Below, one piece after another: positions 35,123-44,104 of a DNA stretch of 64,000 bases. The notes under the pieces were generated by a model. The model saw only the letters and a list, made by a program, of their open reading frames with translations, was not told the DNA's origin and made no database searches. The position numbers and the translations under genes were made by a program. Source of the DNA: Mesorhizobium sp. Root102. GTDB taxonomy: Bacteria > Pseudomonadota > Alphaproteobacteria > Rhizobiales > Rhizobiaceae. The stretch lies in assembly GCF_001425625.1 (NCBI RefSeq), contig NZ_LMCP01000044.1, positions 124,001 through 188,000 on the forward strand, written 5' to 3'. The first letter of the stretch is position 1, and each line of letters opens with the position of its first letter.

Positions 35123-36660
35123 CCGGTCTCGTTCGACGCAGCGCGGCGCAGTTGCGCCAGTGGTGGCCATGGATTGCTGGCTGCGGCACCGGTGCCGCGG
35201 CGCGGATTGAAATATTCGCCACCCTTGGCAACGATATCCTCGACGCTGCGGATCTCTGCCTCGTAGCCCCCGAGCCTGATATAGTCGTCGCGGCGGAGCG
35301 TGAATTCGATCGGCGCCACCAGTGCGGGGGTCGGCACATAGCCGAAGGCGCCCTCCGGCACCCTGGTGACATCGACCATCAGCGTGATGCCGCCGCCCGG
35401 CCAGACATAGACCGGCGCGCCGCCGACCGTGACATAGGTGGTCAGGCCCTGCACGGAACGGGTGAGATTGACCGGGTTTTCAGTGACGCCGGCACGCAGT
35501 GAACCGCCGGCACCGCCGACGAACAGCACGGTGCACAGCGCAGGCTCGCAATTGTCCTCGATCAGCCCGACGGACTTTTGCAATCGCTCGGGAAACGGCT
35601 TCTGCACCGGTTTCAATTCGTCGTCGAGTTCGTAATAAGCGAACTGCTCGCCGGTGGTCGAAACCATCAGCAGCGACAGCCCTGGCCGCGCGCCCTTCTT
35701 GGCGTTCCATTCGCCGAGGATCGACAGCGGGTCGGAAATGCTGGTGCCGCCCCAGCCCAGCCCGGGTTCGGAGACCTTGAAATAGCGGCCCGGCGTCGAG
35801 CGGCGGCCGATTATTTTTATCCCGGTATCCTGCCAGCCGAGTACCTTCCCAGCCTGATGCTCGGAGACGACACCGGTGATGTGGTCGTCGACCACCACCA
35901 CCTCGTCGACCAGGCCGCGCCATTGCGTGGCGAACATGCCGATGGTGGCCGAACCGCAGCCGACACGCATGCGGTGTTCCTGCTTGCCGTCGATGACAGG
36001 CGGTTTGCCGGCTTCGACTATTAGGGTGGCGCCGCCGTCGATGGCCAGTTCCACCGGCTTGCGGTTGCACAGATTGAGCAGCGCGTCGCAGGTCGCGCGG
36101 CCTTCGGCCTTGGAGCCGCCGGTCAGATGATGCACACCGCCCAGCGACAGCATCTGCGAGCCATACTCGCCCGTCGTGACATGGCCGATCGCCTCACCTT
36201 GCGATCGCACAACAGCCGTTTCGGGTCCGATATGGCGGTCGGTGTCGATCTTCACCTTGACGCCACAGTAGGAGAAGATGCCCTCGGTGACGACAGTGAC
36301 GAGATCGACGCCTTCGACTTCCTGGCTGACGATGAAGGGGGCCGGTTTGTAGTCGGGATAGGTGGTGCCGGCGCCGATGGCGGTGACAAAACGGCGGCCG
36401 GTGTTGACCAGTTCGCCGTCCCACGCCTCGCCCTCGGCGATGAACGGCACGATAGCCGCGCCGGTCTCCGCCGCATGGTCGAGGATGGTCAGCGGGTCCA
36501 TCCGCACGATCCTGCCGCCGACATTGCCGTAGCGGTCGCAGGCACCGGTGCGGCCATCGGCGATGTAGCACATCACCGGACAGGCATCGCAGCGGATCTT
36601 CTCCGCCACCTGCTTCTCGCCGGGATCATGCGTCTCGAAGCGCTCGGCAAGCTCGCTCAT
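35119..36660 (-). CDS. 6-hydroxynicotinate reductase-like Fe-S protein
   Basis: The 513-aa protein has an N-terminal [4Fe-4S]-type cysteine set (Cys24, 27, 31, 41 in CDACPVMCYIADGRTGACDRYG), then a long conserved body with EGIFSYCGVKVKIDTDRHIG and RVGCGSATIGMFATQWRGL. It resembles 6-hydroxynicotinate reductase, the ferredoxin-dependent enzyme that reduces 6-hydroxynicotinate in anaerobic nicotinate fermentation. In an aerobic rhizobium the true substrate may be another cyclic amide. It overlaps the genes on both sides by 4 bases. Confidence 0.78.
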   Translation of the reverse strand: MSELAERFETHDPGEKQVAEKIRCDACPVMCYIADGRTGACDRYGNVGGRIVRMDPLTILDHAAETGAAIVPFIAEGEAWDGELVNTGRRFVTAIGAGTTYPDYKPAPFIVSQEVEGVDLVTVVTEGIFSYCGVKVKIDTDRHIGPETAVVRSQGEAIGHVTTGEYGSQMLSLGGVHHLTGGSKAEGRATCDALLNLCNRKPVELAIDGGATLIVEAGKPPVIDGKQEHRMRVGCGSATIGMFATQWRGLVDEVVVVDDHITGVVSEHQAGKVLGWQDTGIKIIGRRSTPGRYFKVSEPGLGWGGTSISDPLSILGEWNAKKGARPGLSLLMVSTTGEQFAYYELDDELKPVQKPFPERLQKSVGLIEDNCEPALCTVLFVGGAGGSLRAGVTENPVNLTRSVQGLTTYVTVGGAPVYVWPGGGITLMVDVTRVPEGAFGYVPTPALVAPIEFTLRRDDYIRLGGYEAEIRSVEDIVAKGGEYFNPRRGTGAAASNPWPPLAQLRRAASNETG

Positions 36661-39473
36661 CGGCGTGCCTCCTTTTCGCGAATGGCGGCGCGGATACGCG
36701 TCGGCGTCGCCGGAACCTTGGTGACCAGGACGCCGGTGGCATGGCGGATGGCATTGAGGATCGCCGGCGCCGTCGGGATCAGCACATGCTCTCCCAAACC
36801 CTTGGCACCAAAGGGTCCTTCCGGGTCCGAAACCTCTATCAGGATGGTTTCGATCGGCGGCACGTCGCCAATCGTCGGGATGAGATAGTCGTGCAAATTC
36901 TCGGTGCGGCCGGGGATGTACTCCTCCATCAGCGCCATGCCGATGCCTTGCGCGATGCCGCCTTCGATCTGGCCTTCGACCAGCAGCGGGTTGATCGCCT
37001 TGCCGACATCGTGCGCCGCGGTGATCTTGATCAGCTTCACGGTGCCGAGCTTGAGGTCGACCTCCAGTTCGGCGATCTGCGCGCCATAGCCGTAGACGGC
37101 GTAGGGTTTGCCCTGTCCCTTGGCATCGAGCGGCAGCGTCGGCGGATCGTAGGTCTCCTCGGCGCGGAAGACGAAGCCTTCGGCATCCACGTCCAATGTC
37201 TCGAGGTCGATGCGGCGGGTGGCTTCGCCTTCGCGGATGACGATAGCCGGGCCGTCGAGTTGCAGGGTTGCGTTTTCGGAAACATTGGCAAAGCGCAGGA
37301 TCTTTTCGCGCAAGGCGCGGCCGGCCTTCTCGGCCGCCTTGCCGGTGACGAAGGTCTGGCGCGAGGCTGATGTCTTGCCGGCGTCGGGAGTGATGGCCGT
37401 ATCGGCGCTCTTCAGCCGGAATCTTTCTAGCGGCAGGCCGAGCGCGTCGGCGCAGATCTGGGTGATGACCGTGTTCGAACCCTGGCCGATATCGACGGCG
37501 CCCTGGTGCAGGATGACCGTGCCGTCAGCCGCGATGCCGACCCGGATTGTCGACGGGTTGGGAAGCGAGGTGTTGCCGCAGCCATACCAGCACGACGCGA
37601 CGCCAACGCCGCGCTTTCTATCCCGATTGGCACTGTTGAATGCCTCCGTATCAGCCGTCGCGCGCGCCCAGTACGGCCGCAGCGATTCGAGGCACTCGGC
37701 TATGCCGACGCCGGAGTCCAGAAGCTGCCCGGTAACCGTTTCGGAACCGTTACGAAGGCAGTTCTTCAAGCGAAAATCGAGCCGGTCCATGCCGAGCTTG
37801 CCGGCCAGCTCGTCATAGAGCGTCTCCTGCATGATCGTCGCCTGCGGCACGCCGAAGCCGCGGAAAGCGCCTGAGATCGGCCCATTTGTGTGGATGGCGC
37901 GGCCCTCGGCACGGTAGTTCGGCGTCGCATAGGGGCCGGAGGCATGCACCGGCACGCGGTTGGCGACCGTCGGCCCCCAGCTGGCATAGGCGCCGGTGTT
38001 GAAATCGCCTGAGAAGATCATGCCGGTGACAAGGCCATCGGCATCGGCGCAGATGGTCGCTCGCATCACGGCTGGATGGCGCTTGGTGGTCGAAGTCATC
38101 GATTCGGTGCGGGTGTAGGCGAGTGCCGCCGGCCGCCCCGTCTTCAGCGCCACAAGGCCGATCAGCGGCTGCAGCGAAACGTCGAGTTTCGAGCCAAAGC
38201 CGCCGCCGGTCGCGGTCGGCACGATGCGCACCTTCTCGACGGCAAGGCCGAGCACCTTCGCCGTCTCGTCGCGGTCCATATAGGGCGCCTGGGTGCAGGC
38301 GACGACGACCAGTGTGTCGCCGTCCAGATAAGCATAGCCGGCTTCCGGTTCGATATAGGCGTGCTCGACATAGGAGGTGTCGATGGCGCCGGAGACGGTA
38401 AACGCGGCACTGGCAAGCGCCGCTTCCGGGTCGCCACGCTCGACGAAGCCGGAGGTCAGCAGGTTCGCCGGGCGGTTTTCGTGGATCAGCCTGGCACCGC
38501 TGGCCTGCGCTTCGGCCGACTGCAGAAAATGCGGTAGTTCGCTCCAGCGAACCGGAAAGTCCGACAGGTCGAGATCGACGATGGCCTCACGCTCACCGGC
38601 GACCAGCGCCACCGCCTCGCCGCGTAGGCGCGCAAACCCTTCGGCCAGCGCCGGCTGGTCGGCGAACGGGCCGATGACGCCGAAACAGTTTTTCCCTGGA
38701 ATGTCGGCGGCCGTGAAGACACCGGCGATACCGGGATGCGCCTTCGCCCATCCGTCGAGGTCGCCGAAGGCGAAGCTGGCGTGATAGTGCGGCGAGCGGA
38801 CCACCAGCACGGCCAGCGCATCGGCCGGGAAGGAATCGCCACCGAATTTTTCACCGCCGGTGACCTTCGGCACGCCGTCGAGCCTGACGGGTGAGGAGCC
38901 GATCGCATGGCCGGACTGAGGCAAGCGGTAATCGAGGCTTGCCGCCTGCAGGGAGGCATCCATCACCGCCGCGATGATCTTCCGGTAGCCGGTGCAGCGG
39001 CACAGAATGCCGCCCAGCGCATCCTGCACTTCGGTCTCGGTCGGACTGGGCTGCTTGTCGAGTAGCGCGGTTGCGGCGACCAGCAGCGCCGGCGTGCAGA
39101 TGCCGCATTGCGCCGCGCCATGGTCGAGGAACGAGGCCTGCAGCGCCGACAGCCGACCATTGGCGAGGCCTTCGACTGTCGTCACCGAGGTACCAGCGGC
39201 GGAAGCCGCCGACATCAGGCAGGCGCAAACGGGATCGCCGTCGACCAGCACCGTGCAGGCGCCGCAGTCACCGGCATCGCAGCCGACCTTGGTGCCGGTC
39301 AGCCCCAATTCGTCGCGCAGCACCAGGGAGAGCCGGCGCAGCGGAGGCACATTGACCGAAATGGCGGTGCCATTGACCTCAAAGGCGATGTGGGCGCGCG
39401 CAGCGCCGAAGCCAGGCTGGACGTTGCCGAGATCGGGCAGGGCTTTACGCATATCAGGCTGAACTTGGCTCAT
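36657..39473 (-). CDS. Xanthine-dehydrogenase-family molybdenum hydroxylase, fused [2Fe-2S] and Mo subunits
   Basis: The 938-aa protein joins two normally separate subunits. Residues 1-170 carry two [2Fe-2S] clusters: Cys65/70/73/85 (CDAGDCGACTVLVDGDPVC) and Cys123/126/158/160 (CGICTPA, CRCTGY). Residues ~195-938 are the Mo-cofactor part, with GGGFGSKLDVSLQPL, GAFRGFGVPQ and the catalytic Glu in GAKGLGEHVL. It hydroxylates a carbon next to nitrogen in a heterocycle, or an aldehyde, using water. Electrons pass to the FAD subunit encoded just upstream. ATG 39473 overlaps that gene's stop by 4 bases. Nicotinate is one possible substrate. Confidence 0.9.
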   Translation of the reverse strand: MSQVQPDMRKALPDLGNVQPGFGAARAHIAFEVNGTAISVNVPPLRRLSLVLRDELGLTGTKVGCDAGDCGACTVLVDGDPVCACLMSAASAAGTSVTTVEGLANGRLSALQASFLDHGAAQCGICTPALLVAATALLDKQPSPTETEVQDALGGILCRCTGYRKIIAAVMDASLQAASLDYRLPQSGHAIGSSPVRLDGVPKVTGGEKFGGDSFPADALAVLVVRSPHYHASFAFGDLDGWAKAHPGIAGVFTAADIPGKNCFGVIGPFADQPALAEGFARLRGEAVALVAGEREAIVDLDLSDFPVRWSELPHFLQSAEAQASGARLIHENRPANLLTSGFVERGDPEAALASAAFTVSGAIDTSYVEHAYIEPEAGYAYLDGDTLVVVACTQAPYMDRDETAKVLGLAVEKVRIVPTATGGGFGSKLDVSLQPLIGLVALKTGRPAALAYTRTESMTSTTKRHPAVMRATICADADGLVTGMIFSGDFNTGAYASWGPTVANRVPVHASGPYATPNYRAEGRAIHTNGPISGAFRGFGVPQATIMQETLYDELAGKLGMDRLDFRLKNCLRNGSETVTGQLLDSGVGIAECLESLRPYWARATADTEAFNSANRDRKRGVGVASCWYGCGNTSLPNPSTIRVGIAADGTVILHQGAVDIGQGSNTVITQICADALGLPLERFRLKSADTAITPDAGKTSASRQTFVTGKAAEKAGRALREKILRFANVSENATLQLDGPAIVIREGEATRRIDLETLDVDAEGFVFRAEETYDPPTLPLDAKGQGKPYAVYGYGAQIAELEVDLKLGTVKLIKITAAHDVGKAINPLLVEGQIEGGIAQGIGMALMEEYIPGRTENLHDYLIPTIGDVPPIETILIEVSDPEGPFGAKGLGEHVLIPTAPAILNAIRHATGVLVTKVPATPTRIRAAIREKEARR

Positions 39474-40327
39474 GCCGCCGCCACCTCGCCGCCAGTCGTC
39501 CGCCACCCAGCCGCAAGCACGGCACGGGCAACGATCTCGCGCACCGCATCGAGCCTATACTCGGCGCTGCCGCGCACATCGGCGATCGGCGATAGCTCTT
39601 CCATCGGCGCCGCCAGGGCCGCACCGGCGAGTCCGCCGTCCGCAGCCAACCCACGCAGAGCAGTCTCGACGCCAACAAGCCGCTTGGCCACAACCGAGCA
39701 GGATCCGGCGGCGACCGCTGCCTCCACAACGATGTCGTTCTTCACGACCAGACGTGCCGCCACCATGGCAATGGAAATGACGAGATAGCGCCGCGCGCCA
39801 AGCTTGACGAAAGCCGACGTGCCGATGGCTCTCGGCACGCGGATGGCCGTGACCATCTCACCGGGCAGCAGAGCCGTGCGGCGGTTGCCGAGAATGAAGT
39901 CCTGCAAGGGCAGATGCCGGGTCGCCCTCGCTGAACGCAGCTCGACCTCGGCATCGAGGATGAGCAGGCCCGGCACGCCGTCGGCGGCAGGCGACGCGTT
40001 GCAGAGATTGCCGGCGACCGAGGCGACGTTCTGGATCTGCGCCGAGCCAACCTCACGCGCCGCCTGTTTCAGTGCGTCGAAGGCTGGCGGCAAGGGATGG
40101 CGGATAATGTCGGTCCAAGTCGTGCGCGCACCGATGACGAAGTGGTCGTCCGTCTCCGCAATGCCGCGCAGCGCCGCCAGGCCGTTGATGTCGAGAACAT
40201 TGTCTCGGAAGGGTTTGCTGCCTTGCGCCGGATAGAAATCGGTGCCGCCGGCAAGGATGCGCCAGGCGCCCTCGCCAAGCAAAGCGAGCGCTTCGTCGAC
40301 CGAGGTGGGTTTCGCGTAACGGATCAC
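39470..40327 (-). CDS. Molybdenum hydroxylase FAD-binding subunit
   Basis: The 285-aa protein is of the CoxM/XdhB type: FAD loops ILAGGTDFYPAQG at about 24-36 and SVAGNLCNASPAAD near 100-115, then ARRYLVISIAMVAARL and the C-terminal FAD-subunit domain. It accepts electrons from the [2Fe-2S] clusters of the next gene product and passes them to NAD+ or another acceptor. It is the first gene of the six-gene operon. The start at ATG 40327 gives MIRYAKPTSVDEAL, the usual start. Confidence 0.9.
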   Translation of the reverse strand: MIRYAKPTSVDEALALLGEGAWRILAGGTDFYPAQGSKPFRDNVLDINGLAALRGIAETDDHFVIGARTTWTDIIRHPLPPAFDALKQAAREVGSAQIQNVASVAGNLCNASPAADGVPGLLILDAEVELRSARATRHLPLQDFILGNRRTALLPGEMVTAIRVPRAIGTSAFVKLGARRYLVISIAMVAARLVVKNDIVVEAAVAAGSCSVVAKRLVGVETALRGLAADGGLAGAALAAPMEELSPIADVRGSAEYRLDAVREIVARAVLAAGWRTTGGEVAAA

Positions 40328-40399
40328 GCTTTGCCTTCCAGAAATGAGGTCTTCCAGAAACCGGTGTTTCGAAAGACTCTGCCGGGCAGCCGGGAAAAT

Positions 40400-40417
40400 T
40401 CATTCGTATGCAAATGA
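40400..40417. promoter_or_regulatory. Candidate operator upstream of the hydroxylase operon
   Basis: TCATT (40400-40404) and AATGA (40413-40417) are inverted half-sites around CGTATGCA, in an AT-richer patch 73 bases upstream of the FAD-subunit start and facing pncA. Size and symmetry suit a MarR dimer such as the one encoded at the end of the operon. No direct evidence. Confidence 0.4.
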
Positions 40418-40591
40418 TATCAAGCCAGCAGGAATTGTCAAAGCCGGAGATTGCGACGGCTTGATCGGCACGCATTTGTTATGTCCCAGAGGTTGACGCA
40501 GCCGGCCATCTGGTCAAGTTTCTGCCTCCGGTCGCGACAGCGGCATTTTTTCACTGGAGCAAGCTCCCAAGACAACCCACAAGGAAGCCCC

Positions 40592-41206
40592 ATGGCCGAC
40601 GAAGCGCTTGTTGTCATCGACCTGCAGAACGACTTTTGTCCGGGCGGCGCACTGGCGGTTGCCGGCGGCGACGAGATCGTGCCGCTGGTCAACGATCTGA
40701 TCCGGCGAACCGACCATGTCGTGCTGACGCAGGACTGGCATCCGGCCGGTCATTCCAGCTTTGCCTCCAGCCATCCGGGTGCGCAGCCTTATACGATGAT
40801 CGAGATGCCCTATGGCCAGCAGACGCTGTGGCCGGACCATTGCATCCAGGGCAGCCTGGGCTCGGATTTCCACTCCGGCCTCGCCTGGACCAAGGCCGAG
40901 CTCGTTATCCGCAAGGGATTTAGGCCTGATATCGACAGCTACTCGGCCTTCTTCGAGAACGACCGTACGACGCGGACCGGCCTTGCCGGCTATCTCCGGG
41001 AGCGCGGCATCGACACGCTGACCCTGGTCGGCCTGGCGACCGATTTCTGCGTTGGCTTTTCGGCGCTGGATGCCGTCAGCCAGGGTTTCAAAACCACCGT
41101 ACGGCTCGATGCATGCCGCGGCATCGATCTCAACGGTTCGCTCGGGGCCATGCTGCAGCGCATGCGCGACGCCGGCGTGACGCTCGAAGACCATTTGTCG
41201 GACTGA
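40592..41206 (+). CDS. pncA: Nicotinamidase
   Basis: PncA hydrolyses nicotinamide to nicotinate and ammonia in NAD salvage. The 204-aa protein has the catalytic triad Asp10 (VVIDLQNDFCPGG), Lys108 (LVIRKGF) and Cys153 (GLATDFCVGFSALDA), and the metal site in DWHPAGHSSF (Asp48, His50, His54). ATG 40592 follows AAGGAAG. It is divergent from the molybdenum-hydroxylase operon and 8 kb from pncB. The antiporter gene follows after 7 bases. Confidence 0.95.
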   Translation: MADEALVVIDLQNDFCPGGALAVAGGDEIVPLVNDLIRRTDHVVLTQDWHPAGHSSFASSHPGAQPYTMIEMPYGQQTLWPDHCIQGSLGSDFHSGLAWTKAELVIRKGFRPDIDSYSAFFENDRTTRTGLAGYLRERGIDTLTLVGLATDFCVGFSALDAVSQGFKTTVRLDACRGIDLNGSLGAMLQRMRDAGVTLEDHLSD

Positions 41207-41213
41207 CCGGACA

Positions 41214-42665
41214 GTGGGGCGCAAGAGGGGCTTTTTGCCGACTGCAGCGGGTGTAATCGCGGGCTCTGCAATCGCCGTTGCGATGCTGTTTCCAACACTG
41301 GCACTGGCTGCGGAGGAACACGGCCTGCCCGGCGCTTCGATGTCGCTGTGGTGGGCGCTGCCCTTTGCCGGGCTGCTTTTGTCGATCGCTACCGGTCCCC
41401 TGCTCTTCCATCATGTCTGGGAGCACCACTACGGCAAGATCACGGCCCTTTGGGCGGCGCTGGTGATCGTGCCGCTGGCATTAGCCTTCGGTGTGCCCTC
41501 GGCGACCGAGGCGGTGCTGCATGCGCTGCTCACCGAATACATGTCCTTCATCATTCTGCTGTTTGCGCTGTTCACCATTTCGGGCGGCATTCTCATTGCC
41601 GGCAACATCCACGGTACGCCGCTGGTCAATGCCGGGCTGTTGCTGGTCGGCGCGCTGCTGGCCTCGGTGATCGGCACGACCGGCGCCTCGATGATCCTGA
41701 TCCGGCCGATCCTGCGCGCCAACGATAACAGGCCGTTCAATGCCCATGTCGTCATCTTCTTCATCTTCCTGGTTTCCAATATCGGGGGCTCGCTGACGCC
41801 GCTCGGCGACCCGCCACTGTTCGTCGGCTTCCTGCGCGGCGTCGACTTCTTCTGGACCTTCGCCAACCTCTGGCGCGAGACGCTGTTCGTCGGCGTCGTC
41901 GTGCTGGCCGTCTTCCTAGGCATTGACATCGCCCTGCACCAGCGCGAGGCCGGAGCGCCGAAAATCAAGGATCCGACACCGGATACGAAGGTGCGCTTGC
42001 GCGGCCTGGCCAACCTTCCGCTGCTAGTGGGCGTGATCGGCGCCATCCTGCTGTCGGCGGCCTGGAGGCCGGGCGTGAGCTTTTCCGTGTTCGGCGTCAG
42101 TCTCGAACTGCAGAATCTGGTGCGCGATGCCATCATCCTGGCGCTGGCCCTGCTGTCGCTTCCGCTCTCCTACAAGAGCCACCGGGAAGCCAACGGCTTC
42201 AACTGGGGTCCGATATCGGAGGTGGCGAAATTGTTTGCCGGCATCTTCATCTGCATCGTGCCGGTCATCGCCATCCTAAGGGCAAGCCATGAGGGGGCAC
42301 TGGCGCCACTGGTGTCGCTTGTCAGTTCGCCCTCGGGCGCGCCCAACGATCTCGCCTATTTCTGGCTGACAGGGGCGCTGTCATCCTTCCTCGACAATGC
42401 GCCGACCTATCTGGTGTTCTTCGAACTTGCCGGCGGCGACCCACGGCATCTGATGACGGAATTTGCCTCGACGCTGGCGGCGATCTCGGCCGGCGCGGTG
42501 TTCATGGGCGCCAACACCTATATCGGCAATGCGCCGAACTTCATGGTCTACGCCATCGCCCGACATCGCGGCGTGAAGATGCCGGGCTTTTTCGGCTATA
42601 TGGCATGGTCGGGCCTGGTGCTGGTCCCGACATTCCTGATCGCGGGCTTTCTGTTCTTCGGCTGA
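41214..42665 (+). CDS. Sodium:proton antiporter (NhaD-type)
   Basis: The 483-aa protein has about 12 membrane segments. Features of NhaD/ArsB-type carriers are present: FIILLFALFTISGGILIAG, NIGGSLTPLGDPPLFVGFLRG (with the conserved SNIGG-x(4)-GDPPL motif), and SSFLDNAPTYLVFFELAGGD. It exchanges Na+ for H+. The start at GTG 41214 gives a hydrophobic signal-like segment (GVIAGSAIAVAMLFPTLALA); a later start is possible. It follows pncA closely and its stop abuts the stop of the convergent LIV ATPase gene (TGATCA). Confidence 0.87.
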   Translation: MGRKRGFLPTAAGVIAGSAIAVAMLFPTLALAAEEHGLPGASMSLWWALPFAGLLLSIATGPLLFHHVWEHHYGKITALWAALVIVPLALAFGVPSATEAVLHALLTEYMSFIILLFALFTISGGILIAGNIHGTPLVNAGLLLVGALLASVIGTTGASMILIRPILRANDNRPFNAHVVIFFIFLVSNIGGSLTPLGDPPLFVGFLRGVDFFWTFANLWRETLFVGVVVLAVFLGIDIALHQREAGAPKIKDPTPDTKVRLRGLANLPLLVGVIGAILLSAAWRPGVSFSVFGVSLELQNLVRDAIILALALLSLPLSYKSHREANGFNWGPISEVAKLFAGIFICIVPVIAILRASHEGALAPLVSLVSSPSGAPNDLAYFWLTGALSSFLDNAPTYLVFFELAGGDPRHLMTEFASTLAAISAGAVFMGANTYIGNAPNFMVYAIARHRGVKMPGFFGYMAWSGLVLVPTFLIAGFLFFG

Positions 42666-43385
42666 TCAGCCCACGCCGACATAACGGCGAACCGCCGACG
42701 GGTCGGCGCGCAATTCCTCGACATCGACCGTCTCGCGATTGCGGCCGTTTTCGATGAAGGCAACGCGGTCGGCGACCGAAAGCACCGCATCGACACGCTG
42801 CTCGACCAGGATGGTCGAAACGCCCATGTCTCGCAGCTTCGACACCGTCTCGCGAATCTTGGCGATCATCGACGGCATCAGCCCTTCGGTCGGCTCGTCG
42901 AGCAGCAGCACCTGCGGCTCGAGGCACAGCGCGCGCGCCATCGCCAGCATCTGCTGTTCGCCGCCGGACAGCGTGCCGGAGCGTTGCCTTAGCCGCTGGC
43001 GCAGCAGCGGAAAGAGGTCGAGCACGCTTTCGCGCGTCGCCTTGCCCTTGCCGCGCGCCATCAGGCCGATCTCGATGTTTTCGGCCACCGTCATCTCGGC
43101 GAACAGCCGCCTGCCTTGCGGCACATAGGCGACGCCGGCCTTGGGCACCTCATGCGCCGGCAGTCCTGTCAATTCCTTGCCATCGAGCCTGATCGAGCCG
43201 GCGCTTGAGGGAACCAGCCCCATGATGGCCTTCAGCGTCGTCGTCTTGCCGGCGCCATTGCGGCCGAACAAGCACAGCACCTCGCCCTTGTTCAGCACCA
43301 GATCGAGGCCATAGAGCACCTGGACCTCGCCATAGAAGCAGTCGAGCCCCGAGATTGCCAGCGCTTCGGACTTCGTCTTCGTCAT
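42666..43385 (-). CDS. livF: LIV-type ABC transporter ATP-binding protein LivF
   Basis: The 239-aa protein is the LivF-type ATPase of the branched-chain amino acid/amide importer: Walker A GRNGAGKTTTLKAIMGLVP, signature LSGGEQQMLAMARAL, Walker B VLLLDEPTEGLMP. The usual LivF phrase VAYVPQGRRLFAEMTVAENI is present. It forms the import motor with LivG. It overlaps livG by 4 bases and ends the five-gene operon. Confidence 0.94.
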   Translation of the reverse strand: MTKTKSEALAISGLDCFYGEVQVLYGLDLVLNKGEVLCLFGRNGAGKTTTLKAIMGLVPSSAGSIRLDGKELTGLPAHEVPKAGVAYVPQGRRLFAEMTVAENIEIGLMARGKGKATRESVLDLFPLLRQRLRQRSGTLSGGEQQMLAMARALCLEPQVLLLDEPTEGLMPSMIAKIRETVSKLRDMGVSTILVEQRVDAVLSVADRVAFIENGRNRETVDVEELRADPSAVRRYVGVG

Positions 43386-44104
43386 GGGGCGGTCCCCAGA
43401 TAGGCTTCCTGCACCGCCGCGTTCTCGCGGATCGCTTCGGGCGTGCCTTCGGCGAGAATCTTGCCGGCATTGAAAACGGTGATGCGGTCGGCCAGATGCA
43501 TGACAACAGGCATGTTGTGCTCGATCAAAAGCACGGTGGCGTTTTTGGCGATCTCGCGCACCAGGGTGATGAAATTGTCGATCTCAGAGTCGGCCAGCCC
43601 TTGCGTCGGTTCGTCGAGGATCAGCAGGCGCGGCTTCAGCGCCAGGCCCATCGCCACTTCCAGCAGGCGCTGATGGCCGTAGGACAATTGCCCGGCCGGC
43701 ATGTGGGCGCGATCGGCCAGGCCCGTGCGTTCGAGCGTCGCCATCACCCCGGCCCGCACCGCGCCCTTCGAACGGCCATCGCTCAAAGTCCGCTGCACCG
43801 GCAGCGCGACATTGTCGTAGGCGGAGAGATTGGCAAAGACGCTGGTGATCTGGAACGTGTAGGCGATGCCCTGGCGAACCCGGATATAGGCCGGCTGGCC
43901 GGTGATGTCGGTGCCGTCGAAGACGATCATGCCGGAAGATGGTGCGATGCGGCCGCTGACCAGGCTGACGAAGGTAGTCTTCCCGGCCCCGTTGGGTCCG
44001 ATGACGGCGCGAATCTCGCCCGGCATCAGCGCGAAATTGACGTCGTCGACGGCGCGCAGACCGCCAAAGCTGCGCGACAGGCCCTTGGTGGTCAAAAGCG
44101 GCAT
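43382..44104 (-). CDS. livG: LIV-type ABC transporter ATP-binding protein LivG
   Basis: The 240-aa protein has Walker A GPNGAGKTTFVSLVSG, signature LSYGHQRLLEVAMGLAL, Walker B LLILDEPTQGLAD and the LivG-type ITGQPAYIRVRQGIAYTFQI. ATG 44104 overlaps the livM stop by one base (TGATG); the frame extends upstream into livM but that part is not homologous. It pairs with LivF. Confidence 0.94.
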   Translation of the reverse strand: MPLLTTKGLSRSFGGLRAVDDVNFALMPGEIRAVIGPNGAGKTTFVSLVSGRIAPSSGMIVFDGTDITGQPAYIRVRQGIAYTFQITSVFANLSAYDNVALPVQRTLSDGRSKGAVRAGVMATLERTGLADRAHMPAGQLSYGHQRLLEVAMGLALKPRLLILDEPTQGLADSEIDNFITLVREIAKNATVLLIEHNMPVVMHLADRITVFNAGKILAEGTPEAIRENAAVQEAYLGTAP

